Shown here in pieces: positions 1-8,088 of a DNA stretch of 64,000 bases. The position numbers and the translations under genes were made by a program. The DNA is from Candidatus Didemnitutus sp. (lineage in GTDB: Bacteria > Verrucomicrobiota > Verrucomicrobiia > Opitutales > Opitutaceae): NCBI GenBank assembly GCA_019634575.1, contig JAHCAY010000001.1:1426001-1490000 (forward strand), in the 5' to 3' direction. Under the pieces are notes generated by a model, which was not told where the DNA came from, made no database searches, and saw only the letters and a list, made by a program, of their open reading frames with translations. The stretch's first letter is position 1. The number at the start of each line of letters is the position of its first letter.

Positions 1-197
1 TTCTCAAGCATCTTCTCAACGACCTCGGGCTGACGGCGGGTCGCTTCACGGATGATGAAGATGATGCGCTCGACGGCGACCGTGATGAGGAGGAACGACA
101 CGAGCAGAATGGGCCACATGATGGGGCCGCCGTGCTTGAACAGCTCCATCGGAGTCTGGTTCATCAGGAACGCCAAGGGCAGGTGTGCAGTGATCAT
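1..197 (-). CDS. MotA/TolQ/ExbB proton channel family protein, N-terminal part
   Basis: Only the first 65 or so codons lie in the window; the gene runs off the left edge. From the ATG at 195-197 the product has a short polar N-terminus, the stretch MELFKHGGPIMWPILL and a hydrophobic segment (about residues 26-50) followed by ERIIFIIRE. This is the typical start of ExbB/TolQ inner-membrane proteins that pair with ExbD/TolR and use the proton gradient to drive TonB or Tol. TonB-domain proteins and a TonB receptor occur elsewhere in the window. The catalytic and ExbD-contact helices are outside the window, so ExbB and TolQ cannot be told apart. Confidence 0.75.
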   Translation of the reverse strand, partial: MITAHLPLAFLMNQTPMELFKHGGPIMWPILLVSFLLITVAVERIIFIIREATRRQPEVVEKMLE

Positions 198-459
198 AGT
201 GCGATTTAGGGATTAGATTTTCCGGGAATGAAGTTTATCTGGGTGGAAATCTGGAAAGCGCCGCTAGACTACGTCCCGCGCGGGGAGGTTAGACGCCGAG
301 CGACCGCCTTTGTTGCAGGCCGGGCGCGTATCGGGGAAAGCGTTGTAACTACGGGGCAAGAGGTGTGTGCGGACGAGAGCCAAAAAGTTTGAGAATCACT
401 TTGCCCTGTCAATGCGCTTTCTTTTTCGGCGATTGCGATGAGTCGCGCATTGGTTGTGA

Positions 460-533
460 TGGCTGCCCGACTAGGACTCGAACCTAGACAGAACGAGTCA
501 GAGTCGTTCGTGCTACCATTACACCATCGGGCA
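460..533 (-). tRNA. tRNA-Gln (anticodon CTG)
   Basis: The minus strand folds as a complete cloverleaf. The 7-bp acceptor stem is TGCCCGA/TCGGGCA, the anticodon loop is CTCTGAC with anticodon CTG, the T-loop contains GGTTCGAGTCC, and the 3' CCA is encoded (460-462). It is the last of three minus-strand tRNAs (Lys, Thr, Gln) and may share a transcript with them. Confidence 0.93.
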
Positions 534-588
534 GTGGCAAGTGATCGTGCGCGCGGCGTGGGGTGGGCCTGCCGGAGGTTCAAGAAAG

Positions 589-663
589 TGGAGCCGGCGA
601 TGGGATTCGAACCCGCAACCGCCTGTTTACAAAACAGGTGCTCTACCGTTGAGCTACGCCGGC
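589..663 (-). tRNA. tRNA-Thr (anticodon TGT)
   Basis: Cloverleaf on the minus strand with acceptor stem GCCGGCG/CGCCGGC, anticodon loop TTTGTAA (anticodon TGT), T-arm GGGTTCGAATCCC and an encoded CCA (589-591). It is the middle tRNA of the Lys-Thr-Gln cluster. A second threonine tRNA (CGT) lies at 56025-56100. Confidence 0.93.
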
Positions 664-708
664 AAGGCGCGCTGCGCACTGAGACTTCGGAACTTCAAAC
701 AACAAATT

Positions 709-783
709 TGGTGGCTCCCCGGGGACTCGAACCCCGAACCTACTGATTAAGAGTCAGCTGCTCTACCATTGAGCTAGGAAGCC
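709..783 (-). tRNA. tRNA-Lys (anticodon CTT)
   Basis: Cloverleaf on the minus strand with acceptor stem GGCTTCC/GGGAGCC (one G-T pair), anticodon loop CTCTTAA (anticodon CTT), T-arm GGGGTTCGAGTCCCC and an encoded CCA (709-711). It is first in the minus-strand tRNA cluster. Confidence 0.93.
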
Positions 784-893
784 AGAAAATCAGAAGGACA
801 AACCTTGGCGCGGAGCATGTGGTGTCAACACCATTCCCCTATGAAACATAGGAAATTCCTACACGGTAAGGCCGCTAATTTTTGCGACAAGCC

Positions 894-1898
894 TCACGAA
901 TTCCCCGCCCACTTCGGCAGCGTCAAATCCGTCGCCAGTCGCACTCCCGGAACCGCCGCCAGCAATCGCGGCACGACGTTGATGAGCGCAGCGACCGTCG
1001 CATCATCTCCAGCCACTCCGCCCAGCACGCACACGTCGAGCGGCGGGCGCCCGCCGACCACGATGCGGTCATGCGGCTCAGGCGCACCGAGGAACATCGC
1101 GATATCGAGCACGACACGATCCACGCCGCCGACCGCACCGACCGCGCGCTGCCGAATCCCGCACACCTTGCCGCGCGGCACCGTGAAGAAGCGCGTCACG
1201 ATTTCGCGCTCCGCGAGCACGGGCTCGCCCTCCTCGGTGAGACTGTCGAGCTCCCAACCCATGGCGTGCGCGACCAGCGCGGCAGACTCGAGCAAGCCCG
1301 CGTGTCCCGCCCTGCCCGACTGGAGCTTCGCGCGAAACTCCTCCGCTTCCTGCCCGCTGCCGATCTTCGCCTGCAACGGCTGACGCCGCGTCGAGGCGTC
1401 GACCACGCGCTCCACGAAGATGCTCTCCACGCTCCGACTCACGCCGGTTACCGCAATCGGCAGCACATCCATGACAAACCCCGGATTCACGCCCGTCGCA
1501 ACCAAGCGCGCCCCGGTGTGGCGGCACAGCGCATCGAATTCCTTCGTCAGATCGGGCGCCTTCAACGCCGGGAAAATCAACTGCTCGCACGTCGAAGCCA
1601 CACTCACTCCGAGCTCCAACGCCGGCCGCATCTGCGCAAGCGTCACAGCGGCATTCGACGAGGCCGTGTGCAGGATCACCTCCGGCGGCGTGTCGCCGAA
1701 CAATTCCTCCAAATCGCGCACGACGCGCAATCCGTCCAGCTGACCGAGACCGGTCACGTCCGTCAACGAGCGCCCGACCTTCGCCGGGTCGATGTCGACT
1801 GCGCCGACGATCTCCAGCCACGGCTGCTGCGCGGCGAGTTGCAACGATTCCAATCCGATCGGCCCGAGGCCGAACTGCGCGACCTTGATCTTTTTCAT
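894..1898 (-). CDS. NAD(P)-binding dehydrogenase, DapB-like N-terminus
   Basis: The 334-aa product starts MKKIKVAQFGLGPIG, giving a Rossmann GxGxxG loop at residues 9-14, followed by AVDIDPAKVG, where an acidic residue at the end of beta-2 suggests NAD(H) preference. The layout (N-terminal nucleotide-binding domain, substrate domain with ATGVNPGFVMD, then return to the first domain) matches dihydrodipicolinate-reductase-like and 2,4-diaminopentanoate-dehydrogenase-like proteins. I chose the ATG at 1898. A GTG at 1928 would add ten residues (VRVTRSNRRA) ahead of the fold. The gene lies 57 bp downstream of the MBL-fold gene and may be its operon partner. The substrate is unknown. Confidence 0.7.
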   Translation of the reverse strand: MKKIKVAQFGLGPIGLESLQLAAQQPWLEIVGAVDIDPAKVGRSLTDVTGLGQLDGLRVVRDLEELFGDTPPEVILHTASSNAAVTLAQMRPALELGVSVASTCEQLIFPALKAPDLTKEFDALCRHTGARLVATGVNPGFVMDVLPIAVTGVSRSVESIFVERVVDASTRRQPLQAKIGSGQEAEEFRAKLQSGRAGHAGLLESAALVAHAMGWELDSLTEEGEPVLAEREIVTRFFTVPRGKVCGIRQRAVGAVGGVDRVVLDIAMFLGAPEPHDRIVVGGRPPLDVCVLGGVAGDDATVAALINVVPRLLAAVPGVRLATDLTLPKWAGNS

Positions 1899-1955
1899 CG
1901 CGCGCCGATTGGACCGCGTCACGCGCACGCTGTCGAGCGCGCGGCGAGTCAGCGC

Positions 1956-2801
1956 TCAACCGAGAAACGGATTGAAGCGTCGCTCGTTCGCCACCGTGGA
2001 AATCGGGCCGTGCCCCGGCGCGATCAGCGCCTCCGCCGGCAACGCCTCGAGCACGCGCCGCGCGTGCTTCAGCTGGCGCTGGCAGCAAAAATATCCGCCG
2101 CCGAGCGAGCCGGCGAAAATCAGGTCGCCCGAAATCACCAACTCGTCCCGCACCGGCCGCGCCGTGCACGCCACGACATAGCAGTTGTGCTCCGCCGCGT
2201 GTCCCGGTGTGAGCATCGCCCGGATGGTGAAGCCGCCCACTTCGACCGTTTGCCCCTCCCCCAGCCCGAGACAGCGCGGCCAGCGTCCCGTGGGCGGTCC
2301 GTAGAAATGGTTCAAGCCGAACTCCGCCATCACCTCCTCGAGCCCGCCGATGTGCTCGGCCTCGTAGTGCGTCACGAAAACCGCCGCGAGCTTCTTGATC
2401 CGCGCCGGCCACGCGCGGCGCAACTCGGCGCCGCTCGCTCCGGTGTCGAAGAGGATGCCGGTGTCGCCGCCCTGCGACAGGACGTAAGCGTTGGCCACGC
2501 CGACGCCGAACGGCATGCGCAGCGGGAACAGGCAAAACGGCAGCCCGCCGATCTCCGGCCGCGGATATGCCCCTTGTGCGAGCGCGCAGAGACCGACTTC
2601 GTTGAGATCCAGCACGCGCGCGAGGCGGCTGATTTCGGCGGGCTTCAAATCTGGCCGATAGTCGACGGCGTCGTGAATCCGCGTGAGCTCGACGTTGGCC
2701 GCCTTCGCAATCGCCTCATAAGTCATCGCCGCGTGGCGAGCGGCCTTTTCCAGGACGTCACCCAGCTCGTCTTCCAGCGGAGGTGCGACAGTCGAGTCCA
2801 T
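1956..2801 (-). CDS. MBL-fold hydrolase with N-terminal HTH-like domain
   Basis: The 281-aa product has two parts. Residues 10-75 look like a small helix-turn-helix (TYEAIAKAANVELTRI). Residues 90-280 form a metallo-beta-lactamase fold: DTGAS at 119-123, THYEAEH at 144-150, PGHAAEH around 199-205, SGDLIF at 224-229 and PGHGP at 262-266. The normal HxHxDH metal motif reads H145-x-E147-x-E149-H150, so two ligands are replaced by Glu, while H201, D226 and H264 remain. I chose the ATG at 2801. Upstream in-frame starts (2828, 2846) would almost abut pyrE, which is divergent. Its role is unknown; a hydrolase with altered metal binding is inferred. Confidence 0.65.
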   Translation of the reverse strand: MDSTVAPPLEDELGDVLEKAARHAAMTYEAIAKAANVELTRIHDAVDYRPDLKPAEISRLARVLDLNEVGLCALAQGAYPRPEIGGLPFCLFPLRMPFGVGVANAYVLSQGGDTGILFDTGASGAELRRAWPARIKKLAAVFVTHYEAEHIGGLEEVMAEFGLNHFYGPPTGRWPRCLGLGEGQTVEVGGFTIRAMLTPGHAAEHNCYVVACTARPVRDELVISGDLIFAGSLGGGYFCCQRQLKHARRVLEALPAEALIAPGHGPISTVANERRFNPFLG

Positions 2802-2860
2802 GCGGAGTCGACCAGAAATGAATTCCATTTCGCCAACGATTGCCACACGTTTCCGGCCCC

Positions 2861-3427
2861 ATGGACGTCCAGGCTGAAGTCATCGCCATCTTCAAACGCA
2901 CCCGCGCGCTCCTGCAGGGCCACTTCGTGCTGCGCTCCGGCCTGCACAGCGGGCATTTCTTCCAGTGCGCCCAGGTCTGCCAATACATGCCCGAAGTCGA
3001 GCGGCTCGGCGCGCTGTTGAAGGACCGGCTCGCTGGCGTCCAGTTCACGACGGTGCTCGCGCCCGCGATGGGCGGCCTCGTCATCGGCCAGGAAGTCGCG
3101 CGGCAGTTCAAGAGCCGGTTCATCTTCGCGGAAAAGGAAAACAACGTGCTCGTGATGCGCCGTGGCTTCACTCTCGCGCCGGGCGAGAAGATCCTCGTCG
3201 TCGAGGACGTCATCACACGCGGTGGTCGCGTGCAGGAATGCCTCGACATCATCGCGAAAGCGGGCGGGCACGCGGTCGCGGTCGCCGTGCTCGTCGACCG
3301 CAGCGAGGGCAAGGCGAAGTTCAGCGTGCCGACGATTTCGCTGCTGGAGCTGAGTTTTCCGACTTACGAAGCCGACAAGCTGCCTCCGGAGCTGGCGGCG
3401 ATTCCGGCGAGCAAGCCGGGCAGCTGA
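2861..3427 (+). CDS. pyrE: Orotate phosphoribosyltransferase
   Basis: The 188-aa product converts orotate and PRPP to orotidine monophosphate in pyrimidine synthesis. The PRPP-binding motif is at about residues 114-127 (ILVVEDVITRGGRVQE); it has R where TGG-type loops usually have T. Other family blocks are LRSGLHSGHFFQ near the N-terminus and LAPAMGGLVIG in the middle, and the length is normal. The ATG at 2861 (MDVQAEVIAIF) fits the family start; an in-frame TTG at 2840 would add seven residues. It is alone on the plus strand and divergent from the MBL-fold gene. Confidence 0.92.
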   Translation: MDVQAEVIAIFKRTRALLQGHFVLRSGLHSGHFFQCAQVCQYMPEVERLGALLKDRLAGVQFTTVLAPAMGGLVIGQEVARQFKSRFIFAEKENNVLVMRRGFTLAPGEKILVVEDVITRGGRVQECLDIIAKAGGHAVAVAVLVDRSEGKAKFSVPTISLLELSFPTYEADKLPPELAAIPASKPGS

Positions 3428-3485
3428 GTGCAATCGCGCAGCCGCCGCCACGTCGACGGGGCGATCTGCACGATGCGCGAATTTC

Positions 3486-3563
3486 GGAGGGCGCGGCTAC
3501 TGCCGCGCCACGAACAACGCGAGGGCTGCGGGTGCTTTCGGCGCGGCAGTAGCCGCGCCCTCC
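3486..3563. repeat. Perfect 24-bp inverted repeat (REP-like hairpin)
   Basis: The arms 3486-3509 and 3540-3563 are exact reverse complements around a 30-nt spacer, with the core GCGGCTACTGCCGC. The element lies between the convergent pyrE and htrA genes, separate from the terminator at 3593. No ORF is attached. Arms this long and perfect in an intergenic region look like a repetitive extragenic palindrome rather than a terminator, since no T-run follows either arm. Confidence 0.75.
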
Positions 3564-3592
3564 AAGACCGAGACGATAAAGCGGAGAACAAA

Positions 3593-3616
3593 AAGGCGCG
3601 CCGGTCGGCGCGCCTT
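3593..3616 (-). terminator. Rho-independent terminator of htrA
   Basis: A 10-bp stem (AAGGCGCGCC/GGCGCGCCTT) with a 4-nt loop, followed on the minus strand by TTTGTT. It lies just downstream of the htrA stop. pyrE transcription ends in the same gap, so it may act on both strands, but the T-run favours the minus strand. Confidence 0.85.
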
Positions 3617-3643
3617 CGTCTTTGAGTTCAGAGGTTCGCGCGC

Positions 3644-5095
3644 TCAGCGCTGCACGAAGCCGACGTAGCGGTAATTGCCGCGGTAGTAGATGAGCGCGAG
3701 GTTGCGGCCTTCGCGCAGGGCGCGCTTGGCCGACGCGACATCGGCGACGGGGACACGGTTGATTTGCTCGATCACGGCGCCGACCGGGAAGACGTCGCCG
3801 AAGGGCGAAGTCGGCGCGATGTCGGTGATGACGAGGCCTTCGACCTCGTTGGGAATGCGGAGCTCGCCGCGGAGGTCGTTATTGAGCTGCTGCACCACGA
3901 CGCCGGGCAGGAATTCGCCGTCGGCACCGGTGTCTTCGAGTTTACCGAGAGTGACCTCGGCGTTCTGAGGCTTGCCGTCGCGGAGAAAATCGATGCGAAC
4001 CTTGGTGCCGGGCAGCGTCTGCGCGATAGTCAGGCGGAGGTCGTCGCGCGAAGCGATGGCGCGGCCGTTGACGGCGGTGACGATGTCCTCGCGCTTCAGG
4101 CCGGCCTTGGCGGCGGGGCCGTCCTTCGGGCTGAGATCGGTGATGACGACGCCGCGCGTCTCGCGGGGGAGGCCGAGTGACTCGGCGACTTCGGCCGTGA
4201 GCGTCTCGCTCGACACGCCAAGATAGCCGCGCACGACGGTGCCGGTTTCAATGAGGCTGGTCATGACCGAGCGCGCGAGATTGATCGGGATGGCGAAGCC
4301 GATGCCGATGTTGCCGCGGTTGGTGGTGGCGATGCCGGAGTTGATGCCGACGAGGCGGCCCTTGGCGTCGATGAGCGCGCCGCCGGAGTTGCCCATGTTG
4401 ATGGCGGCATCGGTCTGGATGAAGTCCTCGTAGGCGTCGGGCTCGCGGTCGGTGAGGAGGTTGACGTTCTTGCGGCCCGTCGCGGAGACGATGCCCATCG
4501 TGACCGTCTGGCCGATGCCAAGCGGGTTGCCGATGGCGAACACGACGTCGCCGACGCGGAGGCGGTCGCTGTCGGCGATGGTGACGTGCGGGAGCTTGTC
4601 AGCGTCGACCTTGATGACGGCGACGTCGGTCTTAGGATCGGTGCCGATGAGTTTAGCGGGGAGCTCGCGGTCGTCGGAGAGCGCCACTTTCAACTCGTCG
4701 GCGTCCTCGACGACGTGGTTGTTGGTTAGAATGTAGCCGTCGGGCGAGATGATGACGCCAGAGCCGAGGCCGCTGAGCTTCTGCTCGCGGTCGGGGATGT
4801 TGCCGAAGAGCTGACGATAAAATTCCGGCACGCGCTGGCGCACGATCTTGCTGGAGTAGACCGAGACGACGGCGGGGCGGACGTCGGTCAACACGTCCGC
4901 GTAGCTCGTGAGGACGGGCGCTTTGCCCTCGCCGACGGGCGTGGTGTCGAGCTTGAGGTCAGGATGTTTCAGCTCTGACTTCGTCGCGGACGCTTTGGCG
5001 CCCTTCGCGACGGCGGGCTTGGTCTGAGCGCTGAGGGTGATGAGGCCGGCCGCGAGGCCAACGCACAACGAAAGAACGAACGCTTTGGCTTTCAT
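3644..5095 (-). CDS. htrA: Periplasmic serine protease of the Do/HtrA (Deg) family
   Basis: The 483-aa product degrades or refolds damaged envelope proteins. It starts with a signal peptide (MKAKAFVLSLCVGLAAGLITLSA). The trypsin-like domain (about 70-280) carries the triad H127 (TNNHVV), D157 (KTDVAVIK) and S237 (MGNSGGA). Two PDZ domains follow (about 285-375 and 390-480); the first contains RGYLGV and the second is less conserved. It has its own terminator at 3593-3616. It sits 58 bp downstream of prs in a long same-strand block that also carries bamA and skp, consistent with an outer-membrane quality-control role. Confidence 0.93.
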   Translation of the reverse strand: MKAKAFVLSLCVGLAAGLITLSAQTKPAVAKGAKASATKSELKHPDLKLDTTPVGEGKAPVLTSYADVLTDVRPAVVSVYSSKIVRQRVPEFYRQLFGNIPDREQKLSGLGSGVIISPDGYILTNNHVVEDADELKVALSDDRELPAKLIGTDPKTDVAVIKVDADKLPHVTIADSDRLRVGDVVFAIGNPLGIGQTVTMGIVSATGRKNVNLLTDREPDAYEDFIQTDAAINMGNSGGALIDAKGRLVGINSGIATTNRGNIGIGFAIPINLARSVMTSLIETGTVVRGYLGVSSETLTAEVAESLGLPRETRGVVITDLSPKDGPAAKAGLKREDIVTAVNGRAIASRDDLRLTIAQTLPGTKVRIDFLRDGKPQNAEVTLGKLEDTGADGEFLPGVVVQQLNNDLRGELRIPNEVEGLVITDIAPTSPFGDVFPVGAVIEQINRVPVADVASAKRALREGRNLALIYYRGNYRYVGFVQR

Positions 5096-5153
5096 GGAAA
5101 GTAAGGGAGGCGGAGTCGGACACTAGCCGGCTCCGCTCGTTCCGCAATCGCCC

Positions 5154-6101
5154 TCAGAAGCCTTTGATTTTGAAAAGGCTGGTGACGGACTCGTTGCTGT
5201 TGATGCGCACGAGCGCCTCGCCGAGCAGCGGGGCGACGCTGAGGACGGTGATTGGCAGGCCGCGGGTGTCGATCGGCACGGTGTTCGTGGTGATGAGCTC
5301 GTCGATCAGGCCCTCGCCGAGGCGCTTGTAGGCGGCTTCACCGAGGACGCAGTGGCTGACGGCGGCGCGGATCGTCTTGGCGCCGTGTTCGCGGAGAATC
5401 TTGGCGGCGGCAGTGAGCGTGCCGGCGGTTTCGGTGATGTCGTCGACGAGGAGGACGTCGCAGCCGCTGACTTCGCCGACGATGTTGGTGGCGGCGACCG
5501 TCGTGGCGTTGATGCGCTTCTTGGCGACGAGGGCGAGCGAGGCGCCGAGCGCGTCGGCGTAAGCCGCGGCCATCTTCATGCCACCGACATCGGGCGAGCA
5601 CACCACGAGGTTGGGGCTGCGTTTCGTGGCGAGGTATTGAAAGAAGACCGGCGACGCGAAGAGGTGGTCCACCGGCACGTCGAAGAAGCCCTGGATCTGC
5701 TGCGAGTGCAGATCCATCATGAGCGCGCGATTGGCGCCGGCCGCGGTGAGGAGATTGGCGACGAGCTTCGCGGTGATCGGCACGCGCGGCTGGTCTTTGC
5801 GGTCCTGGCGCGCGTAGCCGTAGAACGGGATGACAGCCGTGATGCGCGCGGCCGAGGCGCGCTTGGCGGCGTCGATCATGATCAACAGCTCCATCAGGTG
5901 ATGGTTCGTCGGCGGGCAGGTCGACTGGATGATGTAGACGTCCGCGCCGCGGACGTTCTCGTTGATCTTCACGAAGGACTCGCCGTCGGGGAAGCAAGTC
6001 ACGGTCGCCTCGCCGAGCGGGACGCCGATGGACTTGCAGATTTCCTCTGCAAGCGGGCGGTTGGATGAACCGGAGAAGATTTTCAGCCGCGTGTCCTTCA
6101 T
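5154..6101 (-). CDS. prs: Ribose-phosphate pyrophosphokinase (PRPP synthetase)
   Basis: The 315-aa product makes PRPP from ribose-5-phosphate and ATP; PRPP is used by PyrE among others. It shows the class I blocks: FSGSSNRPLAEEI at the N-terminus, the ATP/flexible loop YGYARQDRKDQPRVPITAK (94-112), the metal-binding DLHSQQIQGFF (130-140) and the PRPP loop LLVDDITETAGT (217-228). The last reads ITETAGT where most enzymes have MIDTAGT. The length is typical. In many bacteria prs is next to rplY and pth; here those two genes lie 8 kb upstream on the same strand, with the dnaB-bamA-lpxD block between. Confidence 0.95.
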   Translation of the reverse strand: MKDTRLKIFSGSSNRPLAEEICKSIGVPLGEATVTCFPDGESFVKINENVRGADVYIIQSTCPPTNHHLMELLIMIDAAKRASAARITAVIPFYGYARQDRKDQPRVPITAKLVANLLTAAGANRALMMDLHSQQIQGFFDVPVDHLFASPVFFQYLATKRSPNLVVCSPDVGGMKMAAAYADALGASLALVAKKRINATTVAATNIVGEVSGCDVLLVDDITETAGTLTAAAKILREHGAKTIRAAVSHCVLGEAAYKRLGEGLIDELITTNTVPIDTRGLPITVLSVAPLLGEALVRINSNESVTSLFKIKGF

Positions 6102-6143
6102 GTGTGCGCGCGAGCCAAGGGATTTCCTCCCGGGGGCGGAAGT

Positions 6144-7175
6144 CTATTTCGGTCGCTGCTCCAGATTTTCAACCCGCTTGAACAACTCGGGGAGTTTCTG
6201 ATGCAAAACTTGCAGGCGGCGCTCGGTCATGTAGGGCATGGCCGGAGTGCCGTTGAGGTAACTGCCCGGCTCGGTATTGAAGGCGACGCCGGTCTGGCCA
6301 CCGATCTTGGTGCCTTTGCCGAGCGTGATGTGGCCGCCGACGCCGGCTTGGCCGCCGAGCACGACGTAATCCTCGAGCGTGGTGCTGCCGGAGATGCCGA
6401 CTTGCGCGCAGAGGATGCAGTGCTTGCCGATGATAACGTTGTGGCCGACCTGCACGAGGTTATCGATCTTCGTCCCCTCGCCCACCACGGTGCGGCTGAA
6501 GCGGGCGCGATCGAGGGTGGAGTTGGCACCGATCTCGACGTCGTCCTCGACGATCACGACGCCGATCTGCGGGACTTTTTCGTGGCGGCCGTTCACGAAT
6601 TCGTAGCCGAAGCCGTCCGAGCCGATCACGACGCCGGGCTGCAGGCGGACGCGGTTCCTGAGTTCGCAACCGTCCGAAATCACGCAGCCAGGCTGCACCC
6701 AGCAGTTCTCGCCGACGGCCGCGTTGCGGCCGACGAAGACCGAGGCCTGCAAAACGCTGCCGGCACCGACGGTCGCGCCGTCTTCGACGACGCAAAGCGG
6801 ACCGACGGTGGCTTGCGGAGAAATCTTCGCGGTCGGCGCGATCACGGCGCTCGGGTGGATGGCGGCGGGAGGCTTGGGCCAAAGGGATTGCTCGATGCGG
6901 GCGCAGAGGCGCGCGAGGGCGACGGAGGGTTTCTCGACGTAGAAAAAAGTCTGGTCGGCCTGCGGCTCGCCGACGTGGTCGAGCGGCACGAGGACGAGCG
7001 AGGCGCGGGTGGTGGCGACTTCGGCGCGATACTTCGGGTTGCCGAGAAACGAGAGGTCGCCGGGCTGGGCGGATTTCAGCGAGGCGATGTCGCGGATTTT
7101 CTGGGCAGTTTGGCCGGAAATGCGCTGGGGCGAGACGATCGCAGCGATTTCCTCCGGCGTGTAGGCGACCTGCAT
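6144..7175 (-). CDS. lpxD: UDP-3-O-acylglucosamine N-acyltransferase
   Basis: The 343-aa product adds the N-linked hydroxyacyl chain in lipid A synthesis. The N-terminal uridine-binding domain (1-100) is followed by a left-handed beta helix of hexapeptide repeats ([13 protein letters not shown] onward) and a C-terminal helix. The catalytic histidine is in [10 protein letters not shown], and [21 protein letters not shown] is the family block before it. I chose the ATG at 7175 ([10 protein letters not shown]). The reading frame stays open much further upstream, but that part lies inside the oppositely framed skp gene and is not coding. It lies downstream of bamA and skp, the usual gene order. 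Confidence 0.93.
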   Translation of the reverse strand: MQVAYTPEEIAAIVSPQRISGQTAQKIRDIASLKSAQPGDLSFLGNPKYRAEVATTRASLVLVPLDHVGEPQADQTFFYVEKPSVALARLCARIEQSLWPKPPAAIHPSAVIAPTAKISPQATVGPLCVVEDGATVGAGSVLQASVFVGRNAAVGENCWVQPGCVISDGCELRNRVRLQPGVVIGSDGFGYEFVNGRHEKVPQIGVVIVEDDVEIGANSTLDRARFSRTVVGEGTKIDNLVQVGHNVIIGKHCILCAQVGISGSTTLEDYVVLGGQAGVGGHITLGKGTKIGGQTGVAFNTEPGSYLNGTPAMPYMTERRLQVLHQKLPELFKRVENLEQRPK

Positions 7176-7303
7176 GGAGGAAAACAAGCCCGCTTCTCCC
7201 GCGCAGGGCAAGGCAGGAGGAGCCGAGCGGCTCGCTCGAAGGCAAAGCACGGCGCGCGGCTCGATGGGCGTCGCTGGGGGACAGCGATGCCCGCCAAAAG
7301 GAA

Positions 7304-7325
7304 AGGCCGGTCTTTCGACCGGCCT
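7304..7325 (-). terminator. Terminator-like hairpin downstream of skp
   Basis: A 9-bp stem AGGCCGGTC/GACCGGCCT with loop TTTC, followed on the minus strand by TTTCCTTTTGG. It is between skp (stop 7370) and lpxD (start 7175), so lpxD either relies on read-through or has its own promoter in 7176-7300. Confidence 0.65.
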
Positions 7326-7369
7326 GGAAAACTGAAATGCGCGGAACGACCGCGATGTGCGGCCGTGCC

Positions 7370-8068
7370 TTACGGCTTCTTCGGCTGCGGCGTGACGTTC
7401 GGGACGGTGAAGCCGCCGGCGTTGTTCGCGGCGGGAGTCGTCGCGGCTGGAGCGGCGGCGGCGCCGGTGGTGGCGGGAGCGGCGGCGGGAGCCGGGCGGT
7501 CCTTGTTCACTTCCTTCACGACTTCGTCGGTGATGTCGTAGCTCGGGTCGCTGTAGAGGATGACCGGGATGCCGAGGATGCTCGGGCCGGACTTGTCGAG
7601 GACGAGCGTGGCGCCCTTGGCGCGGGAGATGTCGTTCACGACCTTCATGATTTCGTCCATGATGAGGTCGCGGTGGTTCTTGGCGCGCTGCTGGAGTGAA
7701 CGCTGGGTGTTGTTGCGGAAATTCTGCGCCTCGTTCTGGAGGTTCTGGATGTCCTGCATCTTCTTCTGGGCGTCTTCGCCGGCCTTGGCGCGCGCCTGGT
7801 CGTTGGCGAGCGGGCTCTTCGTCTGCTCGACGAGGGCCTTGTATTCCTCGACGTCCTTCTGGATGTCCTGGTTCAGCTTCTCGAGCTGTTCCTGGGCGCG
7901 CTGGGCGGCGTCGTTGAATTTTGCGTTGGCTTCCTCGGTCTTGTAGTGGGTGTCGTAGACCTTGGCCATGTCGACGACGATGACTTTGAGGAGGGCCTGC
8001 GCCTGCAGGGAGGCGACGCCGGCGAGGAGGCCGGCACAGGCAAGGAGGGTGCGGATAGCTTTGTGCAT
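7370..8068 (-). CDS. skp: Periplasmic chaperone of the OmpH/Skp family
   Basis: The 232-aa product binds unfolded outer-membrane proteins in the periplasm. A signal peptide (1-23, ending LQAQA) precedes the Skp motif [20 protein letters not shown] and a long charged coiled coil (about 45-150), then a small beta domain ([15 protein letters not shown]). It is longer than the usual 160-180 aa because of a C-terminal low-complexity tail of about 45 residues rich in Ala, Pro and Thr. It lies 20 bp downstream of bamA, the client-delivery partner. Confidence 0.9.
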   Translation of the reverse strand: MHKAIRTLLACAGLLAGVASLQAQALLKVIVVDMAKVYDTHYKTEEANAKFNDAAQRAQEQLEKLNQDIQKDVEEYKALVEQTKSPLANDQARAKAGEDAQKKMQDIQNLQNEAQNFRNNTQRSLQQRAKNHRDLIMDEIMKVVNDISRAKGATLVLDKSGPSILGIPVILYSDPSYDITDEVVKEVNKDRPAPAAAPATTGAAAAPAATTPAANNAGGFTVPNVTPQPKKP

Positions 8069-8088
8069 GGGGATCAGGTGAGGTGAGT

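Noticed and set aside
269..746. Short ORFs crossing the tRNA cluster
   Set aside because: They overlap three complete tRNAs; any translation product would be read from tRNA sequence.
882..3020. Long plus-strand frame opposite the dehydrogenase and MBL genes
   Set aside because: Its product is Arg/His-rich without domains and mirrors the GC codon bias of the true minus-strand genes; both real genes have clear family motifs.
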